DNA of 21,528 nucleotides from JBNAVJ01 sp049700455. GTDB taxonomy: Bacteria > Bacteroidota > Ignavibacteria > Tepidaquicellales > Tepidaquicellaceae. The notes beneath the pieces are model-generated. The model made no database searches. It was not told the origin of the DNA and was given only the letters and a program-made list of their open reading frames with translations. This document shows, piece by piece, positions 14,722 through 21,271 of this stretch (the stretch's first letter is position 1; every line of letters starts with the position of its first letter). Where the stretch lies: the NCBI GenBank assembly GCA_049700455.1, contig JBNAVJ010000022.1, forward strand, positions 1 through 21,528. The letters are read 5' to 3'. The position numbers and the translations under genes were made by a program.

Positions 14722-15156
14722 ATGAAAGTAAGATTTAAAAAACTGTCAGAGAATGCCATTACGCCGATGAAGGCATATAAGGGTGATGCTTGTTTTGATT
14801 TATATGCTTCATGGGTAGACGTTAATGTGGCGAAGGAATACATTAAGTACGGCACCGGTATAGCGATAGAGATACCGGAAGGGCATGTAGGATTGGTTTT
14901 CCCTCGATCATCTATTATCAATACCCCGTTTATCTTAAAAAATTCCGTAGGTGTGATTGATTCTGGTTACAGGGGGGAAATAACAGTCGTGTTTACGAAT
15001 GTTAAGACAATTGACCCCCTTAGGGAATATATGAAAGGGGAAAGGATTGCGCAGATATTGATTCTGCCTATCCCGGAAGTCGAATTAGAGGAGGTTGACG
15101 AATTGTCGCCTTCGGAAAGAGGTACTAACGGTTATGGGAGTTCGGGGTTAAAATAA
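14722..15156 (+). CDS. dut: dUTPase (deoxyuridine 5'-triphosphate nucleotidohydrolase)
   Basis: A 144-residue trimeric-type dUTPase starting at the ATG at 14722. It converts dUTP to dUMP and pyrophosphate, keeping uracil out of phage DNA and feeding thymidylate synthesis. All five motifs are visible: motif 1 YKGDACFDLYAS (19-30), motif 2 PRSSI (61-65, Ser where many have Gly), motif 3 GVIDSGYRGEI (77-87), motif 4 GERIAQILIL (106-115) and the C-terminal motif 5 RGTNGYGSSG (133-142). Length is standard for the family. Confidence 0.93.
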   Translation: MKVRFKKLSENAITPMKAYKGDACFDLYASWVDVNVAKEYIKYGTGIAIEIPEGHVGLVFPRSSIINTPFILKNSVGVIDSGYRGEITVVFTNVKTIDPLREYMKGERIAQILILPIPEVELEEVDELSPSERGTNGYGSSGLK

Positions 15157-15244
15157 AAATCTTTTGGGGGTATTTTGAAAGAAAATGCACCCAGATAATA
15201 TAACATATTACGCACGTGGTAAAATTCAAAAAAAAGGCATTTAA

Positions 15245-15493
15245 ATGCAAAATTCAAAAGATATGGAAAAAAGAAGAATTACATTGAGTGCTTATTACGG
15301 TGAATTAAAGCACAAAAACCCTGCAAAAGAGTTTATTACGGAAGTATGTCAAAAGTGTGACGTAACTAAACAATCAGTTTACAAGTGGATGAAGGGAGAA
15401 ATAATCCCTGATAAGCTGAAAAGAGAGGCTATTCTAAAGATAGTCCGAAAAGATTATCCGCAAATAACTGAGAATGAACTATTTAACATTTAA
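15245..15493 (+). CDS. Small HTH protein upstream of the sigma factor
   Basis: An 82-residue basic protein. Residues about 28-52 (AKEFITEVCQKCDVTKQSVY, then KWMKGE) form a helix-turn-helix; the gap between the first helix and the TKQSVYKWM recognition helix fits XRE/Cro-like DNA binders. A second ATG seven codons in (15263) is possible. It lies alone after a leader of 88 bp and just before the sigma factor, so it may regulate that promoter (15515-15546). Confidence 0.65.
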   Translation: MQNSKDMEKRRITLSAYYGELKHKNPAKEFITEVCQKCDVTKQSVYKWMKGEIIPDKLKREAILKIVRKDYPQITENELFNI

Positions 15494-15514
15494 TCAAATT
15501 TTTTTCACAAAAAA

Positions 15515-15546
15515 CTTGCTTTTTTAAAAAAGTGTTTTAATATTTG
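15515..15546 (+). promoter_or_regulatory. Bacteroidota-type promoter of the sigma factor gene
   Basis: CTTG (15515-15518, one mismatch to TTTG) is followed after 19 bp by TAATATTTG (15538-15546), one base longer than TAnnTTTG. The spacer contains AAAAAAGTGTT, also found next to the early promoter. The sigma gene starts at 15576. Confidence 0.45.
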
Positions 15547-15575
15547 TAGCGTTGTTTTAAAAAAATTATAAGGCT

Positions 15576-16415
15576 ATGAAACAATTGAAAATAACTCGGA
15601 CAATCACGTCCCGTAACGATTCTATCAATCGTTACTTTAACGAATTGGAAAGGATTCCTGTTGAAAATCAGGAGTCTATTTATGAACTTGTAAGAGCCGG
15701 AGATAAGGAGGCGATAAACACACTTATTGCCAACAATCTTCGGTTTGTTGTTTCTGTCGCAAAGCAGTATCAAAATCAGGGGTTGTCGTTAGACGACCTT
15801 ATCCAAGAAGGCAATGTTGGGTTGGTGGTAGCAGCCCAAAAATTTGACCCTTCTCTGGGGTTTAAGTTTATATCTTATGCTGTATGGTGGATAAGACAGT
15901 CTATACTTAGTGCCATTGATACACACAAGAGGCAGATACGTATTCCCATAAACATTCTTCGTTATTCCGGGAAGGTTGAAAGGGAAATTCAAAGGATGTT
16001 ATCGGAAAACGAAATCCCGACTGTTGAGGAGGTAGCAAAAAACACTGGGCTAAGTGAAAGTTTAGTCCGGTTTATAATGTACCACAAAACAAGTTATGTA
16101 AATTTAGAGGCTGAGATTCAAGATGATACGGATAGCAAGGTGATAGACATTATCGAAAACAAAAATTCACCAAGTCCGGATGACGAATATCATAGAATAA
16201 ACCGCAATGAAATGATTGTTAAGGCACTCAGCACTTTGTCAGATAAGGATGCCTTAATCATCAAAAAGCGGTTTGGTATTTTAGGCGAAGAGCAAAGAAG
16301 CATTACAAGCATTGCCCGTGAGTTAAAGGTAAGCGATGCTACTGTAACGACAAGATATAAGAAGGCGATTGGAAAACTGCGCAAATACGATGCGTTAAAG
16401 GAGTTTTTGAAATGA
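15576..16415 (+). CDS. RpoD-like sigma-70 factor
   Basis: A 279-residue sigma-70 factor whose opening (MKQLKITRTI) and region 2 closely follow the primary sigma of Bacteroidota. Region 1.2 is at about 16-50. Region 2 (54-114) includes NLRFVVSVAKQYQNQGLSL, LIQEGNVGLVVAAQKFD and FKFISYAVWWIRQSIL. Region 3 is at about 130-180 and region 4 at about 205-279, with ALIIKKRFGI and SITSIARELKVSDATVTTR. It binds host RNA polymerase core and directs it to promoters. In the region 4.2 recognition helix the usual RERVRQ is replaced by DATVTT, so the upstream promoter element it reads is probably different. It likely switches transcription during infection. Confidence 0.9.
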   Translation: MKQLKITRTITSRNDSINRYFNELERIPVENQESIYELVRAGDKEAINTLIANNLRFVVSVAKQYQNQGLSLDDLIQEGNVGLVVAAQKFDPSLGFKFISYAVWWIRQSILSAIDTHKRQIRIPINILRYSGKVEREIQRMLSENEIPTVEEVAKNTGLSESLVRFIMYHKTSYVNLEAEIQDDTDSKVIDIIENKNSPSPDDEYHRINRNEMIVKALSTLSDKDALIIKKRFGILGEEQRSITSIARELKVSDATVTTRYKKAIGKLRKYDALKEFLK

Positions 16416-16466
16416 AGCCTATGTTTTTGAATTTCAATTTTGGCGCTCACCCTCAGAACCTTATAA

Positions 16467-16480
16467 GGAAAAATTTTTCC
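16467..16480. repeat. Perfect 14-bp palindrome
   Basis: GGAAAAATTTTTCC is a perfect inverted repeat in the non-coding stretch after the sigma gene. It could be an operator; no matching copy was seen elsewhere in the window. Confidence 0.4.
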
Positions 16481-16484
16481 ATCC

Positions 16485-16518
16485 TTTGAATCTAATAAGA
16501 TAAAAAGTATTAGATTTG
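16485..16518 (+). promoter_or_regulatory. Promoter-like site with inverted repeat, possible small-RNA promoter
   Basis: TTTG at 16485-16488 and TAGATTTG at 16511-16518 match the -33 and -7 elements, with a slightly long 22-bp spacer. Nine-bp inverted repeats AATCTAATA (16489-16497) and TATTAGATT (16508-16516) lie between them and overlap the -7 box, so a dimeric regulator could bind here. Confidence 0.4.
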
Positions 16519-16524
16519 CAACAC

Positions 16525-16590
16525 AGCTTTCGTTATTTCTGATTTGGCAGGGCTGAATTATCGGGATGATATTCAGCCCTGTGTTTTTTT
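16525..16590 (+). ncRNA. Candidate short RNA between promoter and terminator
   Basis: If 16485-16518 is a promoter, transcription would begin near 16525 and end at the terminator at 16548-16590, giving an RNA of about 60-66 nt. No open frame of useful size lies in it. The terminator alone could simply serve the sigma gene, so this is a hypothesis. Confidence 0.25.
16548..16590 (+). terminator. Strong rho-independent terminator of the plus-strand genes
   Basis: An 11-bp perfect stem, CAGGGCTGAAT (16548-16558) with ATTCAGCCCTG (16571-16581), has a 12-base loop and is followed by TGTTTTTTT. It ends transcription from the sigma-factor side. Confidence 0.85.
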
Positions 16591-16600
16591 GAGCAAGCAT

Positions 16601-16627
16601 AAAAAAAGCCGGAACAGTGTCCGGCTT
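16601..16627 (-). terminator. Rho-independent terminator of the minus-strand cluster
   Basis: On the minus strand, AAGCCGGA pairs with TCCGGCTT around a 6-base loop (16606-16627), followed by a T run (A-run 16601-16607 on the plus strand). It lies after the last minus-strand gene and faces the plus-strand terminator 16 bp away. Confidence 0.8.
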
Positions 16628-16644
16628 CCTTCCAAGATTCGTTC

Positions 16645-16833
16645 TTATTTTTTCTTCGACAATAAGAACGGTATGAATAGCATTATTGAAGGGATGATAG
16701 CCAAATATCCTTTCATGTTAATAGATAACAAAAAGGCGCATGGTAGCATGATAAGGGCAGGAATAGCCCAAACCGCATTTTTTTTCACCATTATGATAGC
16801 CATTATCATCCAAGCAAATAGAATCGCAATCAT
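16645..16833 (-). CDS. Small multi-pass membrane protein
   Basis: A 62-residue protein that is mostly hydrophobic: IAILFAWMIMAIIMV, then AVWAIPALIMLPCAFLLSI and YLAIIPSIMLFIPFLL, ending SKKK. Two or three membrane segments and a basic tail. Its start is 21 bp after the RadC stop and its stop is near a strong terminator, so it is probably the last gene of the cluster. A holin-like or membrane-anchoring role is possible; nothing specific is recognised. Confidence 0.6.
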   Translation of the reverse strand: MIAILFAWMIMAIIMVKKNAVWAIPALIMLPCAFLLSINMKGYLAIIPSIMLFIPFLLSKKK

Positions 16834-16854
16834 AGTGTTATTTTTTATTGTTTA

Positions 16855-17424
16855 TCATACTGGGATAGGTATGTTAGAATAACCCGTATCAGTAAATATC
16901 ATACTATCAATTAGTTGCATTTGCATTAATTTACATGCAGCAGCAACATCTTTTGTCATTTGTATATCAGCATCGCTCGCAATAAGACTACCACCTGGGT
17001 GGTTGTGTATTATTGCAATAGATGTACTATTGCACAGTATTCCGTGCTTTATTATGAGCCGTACGTCATAAATACTACTCCCAATACCTCCCATACTTAT
17101 TTTAATTTTCTTTATAACATCCAGACTATTTGATAAATAAACCACCCACATTTCCTCGTGGTCTAAACCCATTAAGTGTGGTTTCATTAAGTTATATAAC
17201 TTAATGGGTTCATTTATCTGATTAACTTCAGTAAGTAGTGTTTTGGAAAATTCTTTATAAAACTCTATATACGAATAGATTTTTAAGGCACTATCATTCT
17301 TTATGTTATAATTAGCCTGTAATTCCTCCACTGTCATTTTAAGCAGAGAATTTGCTGAGGCTTCTATTTTAGAATAGTCCTCTTCATCTATTATGTTTTT
17401 TAAAATTTCTTTCGTCGTTTTCAT
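16855..17424 (-). CDS. radC: RadC-family JAB/MPN metalloprotein
   Basis: A 189-residue protein. The JAMM metal motif is complete: E90/E91 in LDHEEMWVVYLSN, then HNHPGG (H140, H142) and SLIASDAD (S150, D153). The N-terminal part (about 30-60) resembles the helix-hairpin-helix region of RadC but is shorter, and the total length is below that of chromosomal RadC. The domain occurs in many mobile elements, plasmids and phages; its activity there is not settled. It sits in an operon-like run with an 88-residue protein and a membrane protein. Confidence 0.85.
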   Translation of the reverse strand: MKTTKEILKNIIDEEDYSKIEASANSLLKMTVEELQANYNIKNDSALKIYSYIEFYKEFSKTLLTEVNQINEPIKLYNLMKPHLMGLDHEEMWVVYLSNSLDVIKKIKISMGGIGSSIYDVRLIIKHGILCNSTSIAIIHNHPGGSLIASDADIQMTKDVAAACKLMQMQLIDSMIFTDTGYSNIPIPV

Positions 17425-17436
17425 AAAAAAAACATA

Positions 17437-17703
17437 TTATATCATGTTAATTATCTCATTTTTTTCCTCCGGCTCTAATTCGTAGTCACCGTCATTGACA
17501 GTGACATTAGTTCCGACTATTTTTATTTTGTAAATAAAAATCTCGGTATCAGGGATGTACCCCAGAGACGGATTCATATCCCTATAATCAGCCATTAAAT
17601 TGGCCATCGCCTCTTCATAAGAAGAAGCTAATTGCCCGTTTTTTAACGCATAGAGCAGGTCGTAACCCGCCCGATGATATGCGTAATATTGTTTTTGTTC
17701 CAT
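17437..17703 (-). CDS. 88-residue acidic protein, unknown function
   Basis: A small soluble acidic protein (MEQKQYYAYHRAGYDLLYAL at the start; ELEPEEKNEIINMI at the end). It has an A-rich leader (AAAAAATAAAGTTATG) and a 12-bp spacing to RadC, so the two are probably co-translated. No domain is recognised. Confidence 0.6.
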   Translation of the reverse strand: MEQKQYYAYHRAGYDLLYALKNGQLASSYEEAMANLMADYRDMNPSLGYIPDTEIFIYKIKIVGTNVTVNDGDYELEPEEKNEIINMI

Positions 17704-17779
17704 AACTTTATTTTTTATTTTTACACCCTTGCCACCACAGCAAGGTCTTATATCGTTTCAGGCCGTGGTCGCATGGTTA

Positions 17780-18280
17780 TTACTTTACAGCAGCTTCAAG
17801 CAGCTTCACTACGTTTGTGTGTCCTTCCCTTGCTGCATAACGAATTGCAGCGTCATTTTCAGCATGAACGTTTGCCCCTGCATCTATAAGTATCTTCACT
17901 ACATCAGCGTGTCCGTTTGTTGCTGCCAATCGTAGTGCGTAGTCATTGTCTGCGTGTACATTTGCGCCAGCATCAATAAGCAGTTTTACAACGTCGGTGT
18001 GGCCTTTAATTGCTGCCCACATAAGTGCATAGTCATTTTTAGCATACACGTTAGCCCCTGCCTCTATAAGCAGTTTAACAATTTCGGTGTGGCCTTTAAT
18101 TGCTGCATAACGAATTGCAGCGTCATTTTCAGCATGCACGTCTGCACCAGCGTCTATTAGCAGCTTCACAAGGCCAGTGTGTCCATTATCAGCTGCCCAT
18201 TGAAGTGCAAGATCTTTTTCAGCATGCAAGTTTTCACCTGCATCTATCAACAGCTTAACAACTTTGAAGAACTTTTTCAT
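17780..18280 (-). CDS. Ankyrin-repeat protein lacking the N-terminal domain
   Basis: A 166-residue protein from the ATG at 18280 (an upstream ATG at 18316 lies in remnant sequence). It begins MKKFFKVVKLLIDAGENLHA and runs directly into about five 30-residue ankyrin repeats (pattern DxxxALxxAAxxGHTxVVKLLIDAGANVHA). The two sister proteins have an extra domain of about 90 residues between MKKFFKIV and the repeats, so this gene looks like an in-frame deletion product in which the gene start was joined to the first repeat. Ankyrin repeats bind other proteins. The strand and leader match its sisters. Confidence 0.75.
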   Translation of the reverse strand: MKKFFKVVKLLIDAGENLHAEKDLALQWAADNGHTGLVKLLIDAGADVHAENDAAIRYAAIKGHTEIVKLLIEAGANVYAKNDYALMWAAIKGHTDVVKLLIDAGANVHADNDYALRLAATNGHADVVKILIDAGANVHAENDAAIRYAAREGHTNVVKLLEAAVK

Positions 18281-18332
18281 AGCTTTCAGTTTTAACATGC
18301 TTGCACCACCGGGCATGTATTTCTCGTTGTAG
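18281..18332 (-). pseudogene. MORN-gene 3' remnant upstream of the first ankyrin gene
   Basis: Read on the minus strand, the sequence before the ATG at 18280 encodes YNEKYMPGGAS, matching NNDKHLPCGAS at the end of the MORN-type gene that precedes the third ankyrin gene (21272-21528), including GGTGCAAGC at DNA level. It is a leftover of a duplicated MORN-ankyrin unit. Confidence 0.45.
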
Positions 18333-18351
18333 GCTCGTGGTCGCCTGGATA

Positions 18352-19148
18352 TTACTTAACAGATTCAAGCAGCTTAACGATGTCAGAGTGGCCGTTCTTT
18401 GCTGCCCAGCGTAGTGCTTCATCATAATATACATGAACGTTTGCTCCAGCCTCAAGTAGCAGCTTCACTACTTCGGTGTGTCCGTTTTCCGCCGCCCATC
18501 TAAGTGCAGCATCATCCCACGCATGCACGGTTGCACCTGCATCAATAAGCATCTTAACAACATCAGCGTGTCCCCTTTTTGCAGCCCAACGTAATGCATT
18601 GTCATTATCAGCGTGAACGTTTGCTCCAGCCTCAAGTAGCAGCTTCACTACTTCGGTGTGTCCGTTTTNNNNNNNNNNNNNNNNNNNNNNNNNNNNNNNN
18701 NNNNNNNNNNNNNNNNNNNNNNNNNNNNNNNNNNNNNNNNNNNNNNNNNNNNNNNNNNNNNNNNNNNNATCTTAACAACATCAGCGTGTCCCCTTTTTGC
18801 AGCCCAACGTAATGCATTGTCATCATCAGCGTGAACGTTTGCTCCTGCGTTTATCAGCAGCTTAATTACATTTACGTCTGATGTTTTACCTATATATTTT
18901 AAGTTTACGGCACGTGCTTTGTATTTCTTTGGTTCCCCTGGGTTTTCATATATTTCGCCTATTGGTTCCACCTCATATATTTCAGTCCCGAAGTCCAGAA
19001 ATGCAAATATATCTTCACTTGCGAAATATATCCCTCCAGGTTCGCAACTGCCTGAAGGATTGAAAGGCAAAATATCCTCATTATACCCATCTTTGTACAC
19101 TAAACCGTGATGGCCTGCTGGGTTTACGATTTTAAAAAATTTTTTCAT
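18352..19148 (-). CDS. Ankyrin-repeat protein with conserved N-terminal domain (assembly gap inside)
   Basis: It starts at 19148 with MKKFFKIVNPAGHHGLVYKD. The N-terminal domain (about residues 1-95) includes FNPSGSCEPGGIYFASEDI and is shared with the 20328-21266 protein; it is of a kind found in ankyrin proteins of phages and giant viruses, but I cannot name its function. After it come 30-residue ankyrin repeats (NALRWAAKRGHADVVK and similar), interrupted by the N gap, then at least three more repeats ending LLESVK. The parts are out of frame only because the gap is written as 100 N: the flanking repeats predict 62 bp plus a multiple of 90 bp, which restores the frame. Confidence 0.75.
18433..18845 (-). 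repeat. Near-identical 180-bp two-repeat ankyrin DNA duplication
   Basis: Bases 18433-18488 recur exactly at 18613-18668 (180 bp apart). Bases 18551-18627 recur at 18769-18845 with one difference, across the gap. Such identity at third codon positions indicates recent duplication or gene conversion, and explains the failed assembly. Confidence 0.75.
18669..18768. other. Assembly gap (100 N) inside the second ankyrin gene
   Basis: The left edge ends TCCGTTTT and the right edge begins ATCTTAAC. In the intact copy these are separated by 62 bp, so the real gap is probably 62 bp or 62 plus whole repeat units. Confidence 0.9.
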
Positions 19149-19324
19149 AGCTTTATCTATTTTATTTTTAACTTTATTTTTTTTACCACCTGTTTATTGA
19201 AAATAAAACTTATTGTAATACAATGAATTACTGTTTTTTTTTATTTCACAGTAAATAAATTCTAAAACTTTACCCCCAATTTTTGAAAATAAATTATTTT
19301 TCCAATTCCATTATTTAGGCTTTT
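19149..19324. promoter_or_regulatory. AT-rich intergenic stretch with a palindrome
   Basis: No gene is seen between the methyltransferase end and the ankyrin leader. ATTGTAATACAAT (19212-19224) is a perfect palindrome around one A and could be an operator. TTACTGT (19228-19234) and ACAGTAA (19248-19254) form a 7-bp hairpin. No clear TAnnTTTG box for the minus strand was found. Confidence 0.35.
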
Positions 19325-20218
19325 CTAAAACAATTTTTCAGGGACGTCTTTAATACGTTTATCTGCAATTTTGTAATAATCATCTAAAATTTCCGAACCG
19401 ATGTAGTTCCTGTTTAGCCGTTTACAAGCTACTGCGGTTGCACCAGAACCAAGAAAAGGGTCAAAAACTAAATCTCCTTCATCAGAAACTAAAGCTAAAA
19501 GTCTTTCCAATAAACGGATAGGTTTTTGTGTAGGGTGCTCCATTTTAAAGTGCTCCCTGCTAACTGTTATTATCGATTTCTCTACGAAACCAAAACGTAT
19601 CTTTTCTAACGTATTAACGACTGTTGATGCGTCTTGTGTTACATTTCTTATTGTTATGCCATGTTTCTTTTTATGTATTCTATTAAATTCTTTAATAAAA
19701 TCGTTTTGAATATATTTAATTAATTCTTCTTTTTCTTTATTCTTAATAGCCCTTATAATGCTTTTAAAATTATTCATTATTATATTGGCATCAGTTGTTT
19801 CTTCATATGGAATACGCACCTTTTTAATTTTTTTATTTCCTCCGCTATATATAACGATTAATTCATGAACCCTACCTATTGGTAACATCGGGGATGTTGA
19901 ATGATTTTTGTTCCAAATTATTTCTTCTTTGAACTCAAACCCTAATTCATCTAAATATGAAGCCCAGCGATATAACTGCGTGCCACGCCCAAACATAACT
20001 ATAAATGCATCTTTTTTTAGAATTCTTGCCCACTCATCACTTATTTTTTTAAAATCAATTTTGGGATCTAATTTATGATTTAGATAACCGTACGGTGGGT
20101 CTGTTAATATTACGTCAATAAAATTATCAGGCATTTGTTTCATCAGCTCCAAGCAATCAGCAATATAAATCTCATTTATTTTTACACCTTCTTTTTTTGC
20201 GTCTTCAATCGTTTTCAT
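19325..20218 (-). CDS. DNA methyltransferase, beta class (N6-adenine or N4-cytosine), orphan
   Basis: A 297-residue AdoMet-dependent DNA methyltransferase. The catalytic motif DPPYGYLNH (40-48; DPPY at 40-43) comes before the cofactor-binding motif FDPFLGSGAT (252-261), the order of the beta class. MEHPTQKPIRLLERLL precedes the latter. Residues about 125-235 form the target-recognition part, with a Lys-rich insertion (KNKEKEELIKYIQ). No restriction enzyme is next to it, so it is an orphan methylase, which phages use to protect their DNA from host restriction. It lies between two related ankyrin genes on the same strand. Confidence 0.88.
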   Translation of the reverse strand: MKTIEDAKKEGVKINEIYIADCLELMKQMPDNFIDVILTDPPYGYLNHKLDPKIDFKKISDEWARILKKDAFIVMFGRGTQLYRWASYLDELGFEFKEEIIWNKNHSTSPMLPIGRVHELIVIYSGGNKKIKKVRIPYEETTDANIIMNNFKSIIRAIKNKEKEELIKYIQNDFIKEFNRIHKKKHGITIRNVTQDASTVVNTLEKIRFGFVEKSIITVSREHFKMEHPTQKPIRLLERLLALVSDEGDLVFDPFLGSGATAVACKRLNRNYIGSEILDDYYKIADKRIKDVPEKLF

Positions 20219-20327
20219 ATAATTATTGTTTTAAATTAAAGTAATTAAATAATCATAATTTATTTCAAAATAATAATGACCACCAGGTTTCCGCTATTTT
20301 TTTTAATTTTTTTCAGTCTGTTTATTA

Positions 20328-21266
20328 TCACTTTACAGCTTCAAGCAGCTTAGCAACGTTTGTACGACATCTCCTTGCCGCAAATTTTAGTGCATTTTTA
20401 TTCCCAGCATGCACGTTTGACCATGAAGCTACAAGTAGTTTCGCTACTTTAGTGTGTCCATTTTCAGCAGTCCATATAAGCGCCTCGTCATCATTTGCAT
20501 GCACGTTCGCACCAGAATCTATCAGTAGCTTTACCACTTCGTAGTGCCCGTACCTTGCAGCCAAACGTAGTGCCAAGTCATTCTTTGCATGCACGTTTGC
20601 CCCGCTCTCAATAAGCAGTTTCACCACTTCGTAGTGTCCATTCTCAGCAGCCCAATATAGTGCAGTGTCATTGTCAGCGTGCACGTCCGCCCCCGCATCT
20701 ATCAGCAGCTTAACAACTTCAACTCGGCCGTAAAAAGCCGACCATCTAAGTGCCTCATCGTCGTCCGCATGCACGTCAGCCCCAGCGTCAAGTAGCATCT
20801 TAACAACGTCAGCGTGGCCTCTTTCGGCTGCCCAGCGTAGTGCCAAGTCATCCTGTGCATGCACGTCTGCACCAGCGTCTATTAGCAGCTTCACAATGTC
20901 GGTGTATCCATTATCAGCCGCCCATCTTAGTGCAGCGTCATCATCTGCATGCACGTTCGCCCCGTTATCTATTAGCGTTTTAATAATATTTATATCAGAT
21001 GTTTTACCTATATATTTAAGATTTACAGCATGCGCCTTGTATTTTGGGGGATTACCTGGATTTTCACAAACTTCTCCGATAGGCTCCACCTCATATACTT
21101 CAGTGCCGTAGCCGAGAAAGGCAAGGATATCCCTACTTGCAAAATAAATTCCGCCTGGTGTGCAGTCTCCTGAAGGATTGAAAGGCAAAATATCCTCATT
21201 ATACCCATCTTTGTACACTAAACCGTGATGGCCTGCTGGGTTTACGATTTTATAAAACTTTTTCAT
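20328..21266 (-). CDS. Ankyrin-repeat protein with conserved N-terminal domain
   Basis: A 312-residue protein, the intact member of the three. Residues 1-95 form the shared N-terminal domain (FNPSGDCTPGGIYFASRDI, YEVEPIGEV). From about residue 98 come seven or so 30-residue ankyrin repeats (DAALRWAADNGYTDIVKLLI, DEALRWSAFYGRVEVVKLLI and so on), ending with a degenerate cap (KNALKFAARRC, AKLLEAVK). Repeats keep the LxxAA and GHxxVVKLLIDAGA signatures. Probably a soluble protein-binding scaffold. The gene follows the MORN-type gene by 5 bp. Such phage ankyrin proteins are known to affect eukaryotic hosts of the bacterium in sponge-associated 'ankyphages'; whether this applies here is unknown. 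Confidence 0.85.
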   Translation of the reverse strand: MKKFYKIVNPAGHHGLVYKDGYNEDILPFNPSGDCTPGGIYFASRDILAFLGYGTEVYEVEPIGEVCENPGNPPKYKAHAVNLKYIGKTSDINIIKTLIDNGANVHADDDAALRWAADNGYTDIVKLLIDAGADVHAQDDLALRWAAERGHADVVKMLLDAGADVHADDDEALRWSAFYGRVEVVKLLIDAGADVHADNDTALYWAAENGHYEVVKLLIESGANVHAKNDLALRLAARYGHYEVVKLLIDSGANVHANDDEALIWTAENGHTKVAKLLVASWSNVHAGNKNALKFAARRCRTNVAKLLEAVK

Positions 21267-21271
21267 AGCTT

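Noticed and set aside
16544..16882. Plus-strand open frame of 112 residues after the sigma gene
   Set aside because: It runs through the plus-strand terminator stem and antisense to the small membrane protein and the RadC end.
17674..19110. Plus-strand open frames opposite the ankyrin genes
   Set aside because: They are antisense shadows of ankyrin repeats with no independent start context or recognisable protein.
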